From: Amphritea japonica ATCC BAA-1530 | GTDB lineage: Bacteria > Pseudomonadota > Gammaproteobacteria > Pseudomonadales > Balneatricaceae | NCBI RefSeq assembly: GCF_016592435.1 | Contig: NZ_AP014545.1 | Coordinates: 62,001-126,000, forward strand | Length of the DNA stretch: 64,000 nt | Direction of reading: 5' to 3' | Part shown: positions 51,753-60,989 of the stretch, piece after piece | Position numbering within the stretch: the stretch's first letter is position 1 | Layout: the number at the start of each line of letters is the position of its first letter | Notes under the pieces: model-generated | What the model was told of the DNA's origin: nothing | The model's database searches: none | Seen by the model: only the letters and a program-made list of their open reading frames with translations | Made by a program: the position numbers and the translations under genes

Positions 51753-53692
51753 GACTTACTTCTCCGGTATTCGGGTAACTGGATACAAAATGATGCGCCG
51801 CTGGCTGACTCATCTGCGACAGTGAGCCGGCCACCAAAACTTTTTACGATGTTATAGGAGATGGACAGACCCAGGCCCAGGCTCTGCCCACGGCGTTTGG
51901 TAGTGAAAAATGGCTCGAAAATCTGTTCACGTAATTCCCTGCTAATGCCCGGGCCGTTGTCACTTATATGAATATCAAACCGGTCCTGAATATGCCGGCA
52001 ATCAATGATGATTGTTTTTTCCTGCTGATTGTTTATCGCATCCAATGCATTGGTGATCAGGTTAAGGACGACCTGTTCCAATTGCACCTGATCGGCTTTA
52101 ACCAGGCTGCGATCGTTGTCAAAGCTCAGTTCTATTGTGGTGAGTTTTCGAACCTCATCCCCTTCAAGCATCGACAGCACGTTATCCAGTACAAGGCGCA
52201 GATCGACCATAACAAGGTTTTCCTGCTGCTTACGGGCCATTGATTTAAGGCGGGTAATGATGGTGGTTGCCCGCTTAGTAAGGTTGGATATCTGGTTCAG
52301 ATTTTTTTCTGTTTCGTCCAGCCGTCCTGACTTCATCAGGCGTAAGCCGTTATGCGAGTAGTGCCCGATGGCTGATAACGGTTGGTTAATTTCGTGGGCA
52401 ATACCGGCGGATAACTGGCCGAGCGCAGCCAGTTTGCCTGCCTGTACCAACTCTTCCTGCTGGGCACTTATCTGATCCCGGAAGCTGACCAGTGAGCGCG
52501 CCATAGTACCAATTTCATCACTACCTTTTACCTGTACTTGTTCCTCCAAATTACCGCTGGCAATTGAACGCATACTGCGATCCAGGCTGGTAATTCTGCC
52601 CACCATATTCCGGCCCACATAGAGCCAGACAATCAGAATGGAGAATATTAAACTGGCGGCAACCATTAACAGCATCCAGATACGACCTTTCTTAATTGTC
52701 TCTCGGGCATTTTGTGCGGAGATCTGTGCGGCCGATTCAGCCTGATCGGTCTGAATCTTAATCTGTTGATTCAAGACACCAAGCTCTTCTCTGATACGGC
52801 TGAGTAGAGATTCTCCGGATTGCAGAATAGCGCGTTCCTTACTGCGGATGGTAAACATATTGTTTTCCCCCCGGGTCAGAAAAACGATATTGATAATGGT
52901 TTGCTTCAAGGCCTGGATACCGCGTAAATTTCCCACCGCTTCGATGTCTTGTTTAATTCGCTGAATGATCTCATCGGAGTGGGTCTGGGTTGCGATCAGA
53001 GAGTTGAGGTCGGGTAGATGTTGAGCTCTGTCTACTAAGTTTATCAGCAGGTTTACATCAGCCTTGATACGGTACAGCCGTTGTAGGTCCGCATTGATTG
53101 TGCTGACAGCATCTTTGCCGAAGTTGTTCATAGAGATCCAGGAATCAGAGGACTCCTGATTAAACAGACTGAACAGATATTGCTGCTCATCTTCAATGAG
53201 TCGGTTTATATCACTGAGAAAGCTTGATGCGACCCATCTTAGGCGTTGGTTTTCAGCACTTTTCTTCTGCTGTATCTCGAGCTTCTGGATGACATTAGTA
53301 TCCAGTTCTGTCAGGGTCTTATTTAGTGTTTCTATCTGTTCAGAAAGAACCCTTTGTGCCTGGTGATCCTGAGTAACTGCCGAAATTTGCGGCAGCAGGT
53401 CGGCCATCAGGGTTATGTCCAGGTTTAGGTCCTGACGAATACTCTGCCGGCTTGATTCACCTTTAACTGCTAGCAGGGTGGGGGCTGTCAGGGTTATTTT
53501 AGTACCCCTTTCTTTCAGGTCAGTCATCAGACTGAGGGTGTGTATATTACCTTCCACTACATGATTTAATTCGTCGCCCAGACGGTTATATGAGGCCCAG
53601 CTGACGATACTGGCGAGTAGGGTAAGCGCGCTTAATGCACCAAATGCCAAGAATAAACGGCCGCGAATCCCCAGCCGGTACCTACTACTCAT
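51749..53692 (-). CDS. sensor histidine kinase, DctB-like
   Basis: Membrane kinase of 647 aa. N-terminal helix (about 10-32), a long all-helical periplasmic sensor (about 35-335), second helix (MLLMVAASLIFSILIVWLYV), HAMP domain (ITSLDRSMRSIASGNLEEQV), then HisKA with phosphorylated His in AHEINQPLSAIGHYSHNG and an ATPase domain (NLITNALDAINNQQ; DNGPGI; GLGLSISYNIVKSFGG). The AHEINQPL box is of the DctB/FixL type. Unlike classical DctB the sensor is helical, not a double PAS. Coupled to the response regulator by a 4-base overlap; divergent from a lone TRAP receptor gene. Confidence 0.93.
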   Translation of the reverse strand: MSSRYRLGIRGRLFLAFGALSALTLLASIVSWASYNRLGDELNHVVEGNIHTLSLMTDLKERGTKITLTAPTLLAVKGESSRQSIRQDLNLDITLMADLLPQISAVTQDHQAQRVLSEQIETLNKTLTELDTNVIQKLEIQQKKSAENQRLRWVASSFLSDINRLIEDEQQYLFSLFNQESSDSWISMNNFGKDAVSTINADLQRLYRIKADVNLLINLVDRAQHLPDLNSLIATQTHSDEIIQRIKQDIEAVGNLRGIQALKQTIINIVFLTRGENNMFTIRSKERAILQSGESLLSRIREELGVLNQQIKIQTDQAESAAQISAQNARETIKKGRIWMLLMVAASLIFSILIVWLYVGRNMVGRITSLDRSMRSIASGNLEEQVQVKGSDEIGTMARSLVSFRDQISAQQEELVQAGKLAALGQLSAGIAHEINQPLSAIGHYSHNGLRLMKSGRLDETEKNLNQISNLTKRATTIITRLKSMARKQQENLVMVDLRLVLDNVLSMLEGDEVRKLTTIELSFDNDRSLVKADQVQLEQVVLNLITNALDAINNQQEKTIIIDCRHIQDRFDIHISDNGPGISRELREQIFEPFFTTKRRGQSLGLGLSISYNIVKSFGGRLTVADESASGASFCIQLPEYRRSKS

Positions 53693-53784
53693 ATAATCGA
53701 TGCCTTGATTTGTTTATGTTGCATCATAGTCATTTCGGCGATTAATTAGCAATTATGTCAGGTTGAAACATCCATTATGATCCG

Positions 53785-53794
53785 CTTACGTAAG
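53785..53794. repeat. 10-base palindrome upstream of the lone TRAP receptor
   Basis: CTTACGTAAG, in the 184-base region between the histidine kinase gene and the divergent receptor gene. A TATAAT follows at 53811-53816, without a matching -35 box. Confidence 0.3.
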
Positions 53795-53876
53795 TGGTTA
53801 TAGGCAAGTACTATAATTAAGGCTACCCTAAAAACTCACTTATACATTATTCAGGCGGTCGCTTAAGCCGGTGTTT

Positions 53877-54938
53877 ATGAAAACAATAAAAACATACAGA
53901 GTGTCTCTTTTTTTCTGCTTGATGGCTGCCGCTTTTAGCGGTTTATCTGCGGCAAACGATACTATCATCATCAAGGGCGTAGGCACCTGGGATTACTTCA
54001 CTAATTATCAAAAGCACGAGGGCCCTTTCTGGAATGAGCGTATTGCAGAGGTTAGTGATGGGCAAATCATCGGTGAGATAAAGCCGCATACTGAGTTGGG
54101 CTTGCAGGGCTATGAAATCATGCGTCTGGTAAAAAATGGTGTATTTGATTTTGCGTTTGGCTTACCGGGTTATGTTGTGCCGGAAAGTGAGATATTTGAA
54201 GGTGCAGACCTGTCGTCGTTGGTACAGAACATCGATGTGCAAAAGCAGGTAGCTAATGCTTATTTTCCAACTCTGGAGCGCGCCTTCGCTGAAAAATATA
54301 ACGCCAAGCTGATGATGCTGTACCCGTTTCCAAGTCAGATGCTCTGGTGTAATAGTCAGATCAGCAGCATTGAAGATCTGAAGGGAAAGCGAATACGCGT
54401 GTTTCTGACGACCCTGGGCGATTTTGTCGAAGGTGTTGGCGCTGTTCCCGTGAGCGTGCCTTATAAAGATGTACCTGATGCTCTTGAAAAAGGCATAGTT
54501 GACTGCGTAATTACAGGCACGATGTCAGCATTTACCAGCAAATTGTACAAAGTTGCCTCTCATGGCTTTACCTTGCGGGTAGGCTGGGGGCTGGCATTCG
54601 GTGCAATGAATATGAATAAGTGGAATTTGTTGAATGATGAACAGAAGGTTCTTTTGCAAAATGAACTTGCAGCATTAACCGAAAGCATGTGGCAGGAAAC
54701 AGCAACCGAAGATGCCATTGCCCTGGCGTGTCTGTCAGACGGTCCCTGTTCTATTGGTGAGACAGGTAAGATGAAACTGGTAGAGCCTTCTGATGCTGAT
54801 CTTCTTGTACGTAATCAGGTCGCTACGGAAGTTATCTTACCGCGATGGGCAGAGCGTTGTGGGCCGGAATGCGCAGCTAACTGGAATCGTACGGTAGGGA
54901 AAGTCCTTGATTTGAGGGCCGAGGCGAAGGCGAGGTAA
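53877..54938 (+). CDS. lone TRAP-type receptor (DctP family)
   Basis: Periplasmic binding protein of 353 aa with signal peptide (LFFCLMAAAFSGLSAAND). Family features: SIEDLKGKRIRVFLTTLGDFVEGVGAVPVSVPYKDVPDALEKGIVDCVITG, including the ligand-binding Arg in KRIRV. No DctQM genes follow it; the gene ends the unit. Two Cys pairs near the C-terminus (CLSDGPC; CGPEC) suggest disulfides. A GTG at 53871 is an alternative start. Being divergent from the kinase, it may present ligand to the kinase rather than to a transporter, or share the permease at 47304-49129. Confidence 0.88.
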   Translation: MKTIKTYRVSLFFCLMAAAFSGLSAANDTIIIKGVGTWDYFTNYQKHEGPFWNERIAEVSDGQIIGEIKPHTELGLQGYEIMRLVKNGVFDFAFGLPGYVVPESEIFEGADLSSLVQNIDVQKQVANAYFPTLERAFAEKYNAKLMMLYPFPSQMLWCNSQISSIEDLKGKRIRVFLTTLGDFVEGVGAVPVSVPYKDVPDALEKGIVDCVITGTMSAFTSKLYKVASHGFTLRVGWGLAFGAMNMNKWNLLNDEQKVLLQNELAALTESMWQETATEDAIALACLSDGPCSIGETGKMKLVEPSDADLLVRNQVATEVILPRWAERCGPECAANWNRTVGKVLDLRAEAKAR

Positions 54939-55297
54939 GCCAGAGTTATTGAAATTTCCGTTAATATTCTGCTGTTATAGGTTTGGGTTTTAGAGAATTT
55001 ATCTGTCGATGACTCAGAATACTACAGTGTTTTGAACTTTCTGTTTGGGTGACAATGCCTCCTTATACCCTGGAGATCGAAGCGTAAATGCGGAAGTTGT
55101 CTGTGTTTTCTCAGATGGGTATTCGGCGGGAAATGATTTTTTTGAGTTCATTTTTGGTTAAAATGTTTAGCGAGTAATTGGGGGAGAAGGTCGTATAGTC
55201 TTTTGCTCTGGCCTCGTTTATTTCTGTAACCTGTAGTTTCCCCTGCGGGCTTTGTTAGACTGCATGAGATGCTTTTACAAACCGAGTAGCAAATATA
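54939..55297. other. 359-bp intergenic region
   Basis: Lies between the lone TRAP receptor gene and the SLC13 carrier gene. Moderately AT-rich; I see no convincing gene, terminator or known regulatory site in it. Confidence 0.6.
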
Positions 55298-57136
55298 ATG
55301 ATGCCCGCTGACATAGTATTGAATACTCATGCCATTGCCGTTCTGTTACTGACAGCCCTGGCTCTGTTTCTGTTTACCCGGGACTGGCTGCCGCTGGAAT
55401 CCTCCAGCTTATTTGTTCTGGCCGCGCTGGCTACCGGCTTTCAGCTTTTCCCTTTTAGCTCTGATGGCAAAACACTTCACGCGGTAGATTTCTTTTCCGG
55501 CTTTGGGCATGAAGCCCTGGTCGCTGTGACTGCATTGATGATAATAGGCCACGCGCTGGCGCGAACAGGGGCGCTTGAGCCCGTTGGCAGAGCGCTGACT
55601 CGCTTATGGGAAGTATCGCCGCAGCTGTCCTTTTTACTGACACTGATAGTCGGGGCCGTATTGAGTGCGTTTGTTAATAACGTGCCTATCGTTATTTTAC
55701 TGCTGCCCATCCTGACCAGTGTCTCGTTACGTATGAAAACCTCGGCCTCACGTATTCTGATGCCCATGGGGTTTGCTACGCTGATAGGAGGGATGGGAAC
55801 CACCATCGGTACATCGACGAACCTGCTGGTGGTGTCGGTGGCTGTGAGCATGGGAATGAATCCTTTCTCCATGTTTGAATTTATTTTGCCCGTGGCGCTC
55901 AGCAGTCTGATAGCCATTATGTACTTATGGCTGGTGGCGCCGAAAATGCTGCCCGATCGGGCATCGGAGCTTGGCGACACATCGCCGCGTATTTTTTCCG
56001 CCGCGCTAAACATTAATCAGGATGGCTTTTCTGACGGTAAAACCGTTGAAGAGATTATTGAACAGACCGATAAACAGATCAAAATACAGTATGTTAAAAG
56101 GGCAGGGAGCGATGCACTGACGGTGCCTTCCCGGCAATTGACCTTGAAGCAGGATGATCAACTGTTGTTGAGTGATAGTCCGGAAAATCTAAAAGCGTAT
56201 GAGAAACTGTTGGATGCCGACTTATATAGCAGTGATCAAAAAATAGACGATGATCATCCTTTGCAGGCAGAAGGTCAGCAGTTAGCGGAAATTATCATTG
56301 CTCAGGGCTCGCCGCTATTGAATACGACAGTTGCAAAAACACGTTTTGCTGATCGTTATCAGTTGGTTGTTCTGGCGCTACATCGTTCTGGCACACAGAG
56401 TCGTCAAGCGGTGGCGGATATAGATAATACGCAGTTGCAGGTGGGTGATGTTTTGCTGGTACAGGGTGCGAGTGAAACAATCGCAGACCTAAAGCAGCAG
56501 GGCAAAATATTGGTACTGGATGCTACCTCACATATCCCTCATTCAGAAAAAGCGCCACTGGCATTAATGATTATGATCACTGTTGTCGCTATCGCAGCAT
56601 TAGGGATTCTGCCCATCGCTATCAGTGCGGTCTGTGGTGTGCTGTTACTGGCGCTGACAAACTGCCTGGGCTGGAAAGATATGGCTCAGGCCGTCAATGC
56701 GCAGATCATACTGATTGTTGCTGCATCATTAGCGCTGGGGTTCGCCATGCTTGAAACCGGTGCTGCAGATGCGATGGCCGCAGGCTTTGTTAATCTGACG
56801 GCGGGGATGTCGGTGACGATGCAGTTAAGTGGGCTGATGCTATTAATGGCGGTGATGACCAATATCGTCTCAAATAACGCGGCAGCCGTGATCGGCACAC
56901 CCATCGCAATCGGGATCGCTAACCAATTAGGCATGCCGCTAGAGCCTTTCGTGCTGGCTGTATTGTTTGGCGCCAATATGAGCTATGCCACCCCAATGGC
57001 TTATAAGACAAATCTGTTGGTAATGACCGTAGGGGGCTACACCTTCAACGACTTTTTAAAAGTTGGTATCCCACTAACCATCATAATGTGGCTATCCCTG
57101 AGCTTCCTGATACCGGTGTTTTATCCGATTGGATGA
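55298..57136 (+). CDS. SLC13/DASS-family carrier with TrkA-C domains
   Basis: Inner-membrane carrier of 612 aa for sulfate, dicarboxylates or a similar anion. N-terminal helices (about 10-215) include the signature SAFVNNVPIVILLLPI and IGGMGTTIGTSTNLLVVSVA; two TrkA-C/RCK_C regulatory domains lie in the middle (about 240-300 and 330-395); the second transport half (about 405-610) has MTNIVSNNAAAVIGTPIAIGIANQLG and GANMSYATPMAYKTNLLV. Stands alone downstream of the TRAP region. Exact ion not readable from sequence. Confidence 0.93.
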   Translation: MMPADIVLNTHAIAVLLLTALALFLFTRDWLPLESSSLFVLAALATGFQLFPFSSDGKTLHAVDFFSGFGHEALVAVTALMIIGHALARTGALEPVGRALTRLWEVSPQLSFLLTLIVGAVLSAFVNNVPIVILLLPILTSVSLRMKTSASRILMPMGFATLIGGMGTTIGTSTNLLVVSVAVSMGMNPFSMFEFILPVALSSLIAIMYLWLVAPKMLPDRASELGDTSPRIFSAALNINQDGFSDGKTVEEIIEQTDKQIKIQYVKRAGSDALTVPSRQLTLKQDDQLLLSDSPENLKAYEKLLDADLYSSDQKIDDDHPLQAEGQQLAEIIIAQGSPLLNTTVAKTRFADRYQLVVLALHRSGTQSRQAVADIDNTQLQVGDVLLVQGASETIADLKQQGKILVLDATSHIPHSEKAPLALMIMITVVAIAALGILPIAISAVCGVLLLALTNCLGWKDMAQAVNAQIILIVAASLALGFAMLETGAADAMAAGFVNLTAGMSVTMQLSGLMLLMAVMTNIVSNNAAAVIGTPIAIGIANQLGMPLEPFVLAVLFGANMSYATPMAYKTNLLVMTVGGYTFNDFLKVGIPLTIIMWLSLSFLIPVFYPIG

Positions 57137-57182
57137 TGTCCCTCTCCCGTGTCTTCGTTTCGGCTCTATTCTATATCGAAGT

Positions 57183-57386
57183 TTAAATACTTAACTGTGC
57201 GGGAAGGAAAATTAGGGGGGCTTTAGCGAAGGAAGCAGAGAACCCCTGCTTACTATTATTACGCAGAAAGTGGATCTTGGGCGTGCTGGCCAGAGGTTGT
57301 AAGGAAAAAAGCCCGTCTGCAGCTTTATGGCCAGGCATGCAGACGGGAAAGGAAGATTGATCGGCAGGCTCGATCAGCCATTTCAT
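57183..57386 (-). CDS. doubtful small ORF with good ribosome site
   Basis: Potential peptide of 67 aa beginning MKWLIEPADQSSFPVCMPGH. The ATG at 57386 is preceded by TGAGGAAAACAGAA, a fair Shine-Dalgarno sequence. However the coding region contains a perfect intrinsic terminator (57313-57351), so it is more likely 3' non-coding DNA of the glycolate oxidase operon. If real, it would be a terminator-spanning leader-like peptide; nothing on the same strand follows for over 3 kb. Confidence 0.2.
   Translation of the reverse strand: MKWLIEPADQSSFPVCMPGHKAADGLFSLQPLASTPKIHFLRNNSKQGFSASFAKAPLIFLPAQLSI
57308..57351 (-). terminator. intrinsic terminator downstream of the glc/TRAP operon
   Basis: On the minus strand: stem CCCGTCTGC / GCAGACGGG, inner ATG/CAT pairing in the loop, then CTTTTTT. 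It lies about 185 bases after the TRAP receptor stop codon and ends the minus-strand operon. Confidence 0.85.
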
Positions 57387-57494
57387 TTCTGTTTTCCTCA
57401 GCAGGTTAATAATCAAAACTAAACACAGGACGTCTGGTTTAATTTGATAGCTGATCGATTGTTAACCTGGCTGAACAGATTTAACCAGAATATA

Positions 57495-57533
57495 CAGGTC
57501 CTGCTTTCAGACCTGCATAACTCTGACAGGACC
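57495..57533 (-). repeat. overlapping alternative hairpins after the TRAP receptor gene
   Basis: Two mutually exclusive stems share one arm: CAGGTC (57495-57500) with GACCTG (57510-57515), and GGTCCTG (57497-57503) with CAGGACC (57527-57533). They lie directly after the stop codon of the receptor gene, in the 3' untranslated RNA. Confidence 0.5.
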
Positions 57534-57534
57534 G

Positions 57535-58560
57535 TTAAGGATTATAGTTTCTTGCAATCTCACGTAACTCTTTTAGCGCGCCTGCTGCATTTACGTCCCT
57601 GTCTGCAACCCGGGTAAGGTAATCTTCATCCATACCTTTGATCATGGTCTGGAACTCCTGATCAATCGGATCGCCAGGCTGTACCTCAAGAATCGACACT
57701 CCGGCTTCTTTTGCTATCTTCAGGCCTTCAGTATCACCGGCATCCCAGGCCCGGCCTGCCAATGCGGATAGCTGTTCACCTGATACTTTCATAATTGCTT
57801 CCTGGTCAGACTGACTCAGACCGGCCATGAAACCAGGGTTGAGGAACATCGAAAAGCTCATGGTGTACATACCGCCCGGTAGCAGAACCAGCTGCTTTGT
57901 AACTTCATTCAGGCGCAGGGTTTTCTGCTCGCCTGCCGGGATAAAGACGCCGCCGACAACACCCTGCTGCATCATTTCGTACACCTTAGTGGCGGGAGCG
58001 CCTACCGGGGTTACGCCCATTCGCTTACCCAGAGCACCTTGAATTCCGCCACCGAGACGGATTTTACGGCCCTTCATCTCTTCCAGCGAACTGATTGGTT
58101 CCGCCAGGTGGATCTGGCCCGGCCCGTGGGTAAACAGTGCTGCCAGGGTCAAACCTTCGTGTTCATTAGCTTGTTTGTAATACTTGTTATTCACTCGCCA
58201 CAGGGCGACTGAGGCTGCTTCAGCGCTGGCGTTAAGGTTAGGCAACTCGACTGATTCGGTCAGTTTAAAGCGGCCGGGCATATAGCCGTGTACACTCCAG
58301 CTGGCATCGACAACGCCATCTTCCACCAGCTCAAACATGGTCTTTGGGTGGCCCATGCCGTATTCGATCACCATTTTCACCCGGCCGTCGGTGGCTTCGT
58401 CGATCCACTTACCCCAGGTGTCCAGTACTACAGCATTCTGTGGATGGGTTGGTGGCAGCCAGCTGGCAACCCGCATGGTGGTTTCCGCTAATGCGCTGGT
58501 GGCAAGGGTCATGCTTAGTGCAATGCCGGTTAGCGGTTTGAACAGCGTTTTTAGTTTCAT
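57535..58560 (-). CDS. TRAP-type receptor linked to glycolate oxidase
   Basis: Periplasmic binding protein of 341 aa with signal peptide (PLTGIALSMTLATSALAET). The block EEMKGRKIRLGGGIQGALGKRMGVTPVGAPATKVYEMMQQGVVGGVFIPAG holds the conserved ligand Arg and the M-Q-x-G-V-V turn. It is the last gene of the glcDEF operon, 62 bases after glcF, and no DctQM genes are present. It therefore probably binds glycolate or another 2-hydroxyacid and works with permease subunits encoded elsewhere. Start ATG with AAGAAGGTAAAAACG before it. Confidence 0.88.
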   Translation of the reverse strand: MKLKTLFKPLTGIALSMTLATSALAETTMRVASWLPPTHPQNAVVLDTWGKWIDEATDGRVKMVIEYGMGHPKTMFELVEDGVVDASWSVHGYMPGRFKLTESVELPNLNASAEAASVALWRVNNKYYKQANEHEGLTLAALFTHGPGQIHLAEPISSLEEMKGRKIRLGGGIQGALGKRMGVTPVGAPATKVYEMMQQGVVGGVFIPAGEQKTLRLNEVTKQLVLLPGGMYTMSFSMFLNPGFMAGLSQSDQEAIMKVSGEQLSALAGRAWDAGDTEGLKIAKEAGVSILEVQPGDPIDQEFQTMIKGMDEDYLTRVADRDVNAAGALKELREIARNYNP

Positions 58561-58622
58561 CGTTTTTACCTTCTTTTTATTGTTTTGCCTTTCATCAGGC
58601 CTGGTTTATTTCAAGCTGGAGT

Positions 58623-59846
58623 TTATTCCAGTGCTGTATCGACAACTTGTATCCAGTGTCTGACCGGACGATCAGCACCCTCAGACAGGTGGCTGATACA
58701 ACCGATATTGGCGGATACAAATTGATCTGCACCGGAACGTTCCAGGGTTCTACGTTTGTTTTGTCTAAGCTCGGTTGCCAGCTCAGGTTGAAAAATTGAG
58801 TAAGTGCCTGCTGAGCCGCAGCAAAGGTGACTGTCTATGACGGATTTCAGTTCAAAGCCCATTCGGCTGAGCAACGCTTCAACGCTCCCCGCCAGTCCCT
58901 GACCATGTTGCAACGAGCAGGGACACTGGAACGCCAGGCTGGCCGTCGTATTAATTGGCAACGTTTCAATGGCTTCCTGACTGAGTACTTCCACAATATC
59001 TTTTGTCAGTTTTGAAACCCGGCGGGCCTTTTCTGCGTAGTGAGGATCATCTTTAAGCAGCTCACCATACTCCTTTACCGTGGTACCACAGCCGCTGGCG
59101 GTCATGATGATCGCTTCACAGCCCTGATCGATTTGTGGCCACCAGGCATCGATATTGCGACGCATAAAGTCCAGCCCATCCTGCTGCTGATTGAGGTGAT
59201 AGCTCAGCGCACCGCAACAACCCGCCTTAGGGGCGGTAATCAGAGATATTCCAAGTTTGTTCAATACCCGGGTGGTCGCCGCATTGATATCCGGATCAAT
59301 GGCGGGTTGTACGCAGCCTTCAAGTACTAGCATGGTGCGCTGCAGGGCAGCCTGGGTCTGCTTGGCAGCCGTGGTGGTTAGTTTCCTGGCGGGCACTTTG
59401 TTGCTGAGTGCTTTGGGCAGTAGCGGACGAATAGCCTGTGCTGTACGTAATAAACGGGTGAAACGGTTGCGGTAAGGTAAAACATTAAGAATCGCGGTAC
59501 GCAGCAGGCGTTGTTTCAGGTTGCGGGGTACCTCCTGCTCGACAAGCGGCACACCGATCTCCAGCAGGCGGTGATACTGCACATTAGAAGGACAGGTGGT
59601 TTCACATGCACGACAGTTCAGACAGCTGTCCAGATGTTGCTGGGTGAGCTGGGAAACAGGGTCACCTTCCAGCAACTGCTTGAGCAGGTAGATCCGTCCC
59701 CGGGGGCTGTCTAGTTCATTCCCGGTAAGATTATAGGTGGGACAGGTTGCCAGGCAGAAGCCACAATGAACACACTTGCGGAGTATTGATTCTGCCTCTT
59801 GGCCGAGCGGGCTCTGTCTCAGTGATTCTGTGATGTTGGTCTGCAC
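58623..59846 (-). CDS. glcF: glycolate oxidase iron-sulfur subunit
   Basis: Protein of 407 aa. Two [4Fe-4S] motifs: CVHCGFCLATCPTYNLTGNE (about 25-44) and CLNCRACETTCPSN (about 75-88). Two CCG (heterodisulfide-reductase-like) domains follow: KAGCCGALSYH (about 205-215) and LCCGSAGTYSI (about 342-352). Takes electrons from GlcD to the membrane quinone pool. 28-base gap after glcE. Same strand and order as the E. coli glc operon. Confidence 0.95.
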   Translation of the reverse strand: MQTNITESLRQSPLGQEAESILRKCVHCGFCLATCPTYNLTGNELDSPRGRIYLLKQLLEGDPVSQLTQQHLDSCLNCRACETTCPSNVQYHRLLEIGVPLVEQEVPRNLKQRLLRTAILNVLPYRNRFTRLLRTAQAIRPLLPKALSNKVPARKLTTTAAKQTQAALQRTMLVLEGCVQPAIDPDINAATTRVLNKLGISLITAPKAGCCGALSYHLNQQQDGLDFMRRNIDAWWPQIDQGCEAIIMTASGCGTTVKEYGELLKDDPHYAEKARRVSKLTKDIVEVLSQEAIETLPINTTASLAFQCPCSLQHGQGLAGSVEALLSRMGFELKSVIDSHLCCGSAGTYSIFQPELATELRQNKRRTLERSGADQFVSANIGCISHLSEGADRPVRHWIQVVDTALE

Positions 59847-59874
59847 AGTTGTTTTCCATCTATATTTAAGTAGG

Positions 59875-60987
59875 TTACAGCTCGGTATACAGGCGACCAG
59901 GATTCAGGATGCCGGCCGGATCGAAGCTCTGTTTTATTCGCTGGGTAAGTGGTAGCAGGGCATTGCTGAGCGGATGAAACAGGGTGTGGCCAGGTTCACT
60001 GCGATCCACCGCCGTGGCATGGCCTCCATTCGCTTCAGCCCATTGAATAATCTGGCAAGGGTCAGCTTCGCTGTAGAGCCAGCGTTGCGCTCCGCCCCAT
60101 TCGATCAGCTGATGCCTGGCAAGAGCATCAGGAACAGCCGCTGCCGCCGGTGGCAATGACAGACGCCAGCAGGGTTGTGCAGGGTGAAAGAATGGATGTT
60201 GTTGTTCTTTTGCCTGCAGCCAGAACTGATCTGTACTCAATCGCTCCCCGCCAATTATCTGTGCTGCGCTATGGACGCCGGCGGTTGCACCAGACAGGCG
60301 AATATAGAGCTGGTCGTTATGGAACAGGGTGGCTGAGATCGGCAATGGCTGACGCCCCAGGTCGCATAACAGGGTTTGCATCTGTTGTTGGCTACAACTG
60401 AGTACCCGGGTCTCTTCATGGGCTGGCATGGGGATTACTTTCAGGCTGATTTCCAGCAGTACACCCAGGGTGCCCTGGGCGCCGCTCATCAACCGGGAGA
60501 CATCATAGCCCGCTACATTTTTCATCACCTGACCGCCAAAGCGCAGGATTTCACCTTTACCGTTGATCATAGTGACACCCAGGACAAAGTCCCGTGCCGC
60601 ACCACTATAAGGTCTCCGGGGGCCGGATAATCCACAGGCGATAGTACCGCCCAGAGTGGCATTATCTGCGTAATGAGGCGGTTCGAAGCCCAGCATCTGC
60701 CCTTGTTCAGCCAGTACGGTTTCTATGACCTGGAGCGGGGTACCTGCCCGGGCGGTGATGACCAGTTCGGAAGGTTCATAACTGACAATACCCTGATAAT
60801 CACTGAGCGACAGTGTTTCTCCCTCAAGGGGGCGACCATAAAAGCGCTTACTTCCACCGCCGCATATTACCAGGGGCTGCTGGTTTACAAATGCCTGCTC
60901 TACCTGATTGGCTAACGACTGAGCCTGGTCACGGGCCTGATCCTGGGTCAGGGCTCCCGGAAATACTTGTTCTGCCACAGCTTGCAT
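59875..60987 (-). CDS. glcE: glycolate oxidase FAD-binding subunit
   Basis: Protein of 370 aa with a PCMH-type FAD domain: VICGGGSKRFYG (about 40-51), ATLGGTIACGLSGPRRPYSGAARDFVLGVTMINGKGE (about 103-139), and C-terminal PAGILNPGRLY. Shorter than GlcD and without its complete active site, as usual for GlcE. Starts 2 bases after the glcD stop. Confidence 0.95.
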   Translation of the reverse strand: MQAVAEQVFPGALTQDQARDQAQSLANQVEQAFVNQQPLVICGGGSKRFYGRPLEGETLSLSDYQGIVSYEPSELVITARAGTPLQVIETVLAEQGQMLGFEPPHYADNATLGGTIACGLSGPRRPYSGAARDFVLGVTMINGKGEILRFGGQVMKNVAGYDVSRLMSGAQGTLGVLLEISLKVIPMPAHEETRVLSCSQQQMQTLLCDLGRQPLPISATLFHNDQLYIRLSGATAGVHSAAQIIGGERLSTDQFWLQAKEQQHPFFHPAQPCWRLSLPPAAAAVPDALARHQLIEWGGAQRWLYSEADPCQIIQWAEANGGHATAVDRSEPGHTLFHPLSNALLPLTQRIKQSFDPAGILNPGRLYTEL

Positions 60988-60989
60988 AA

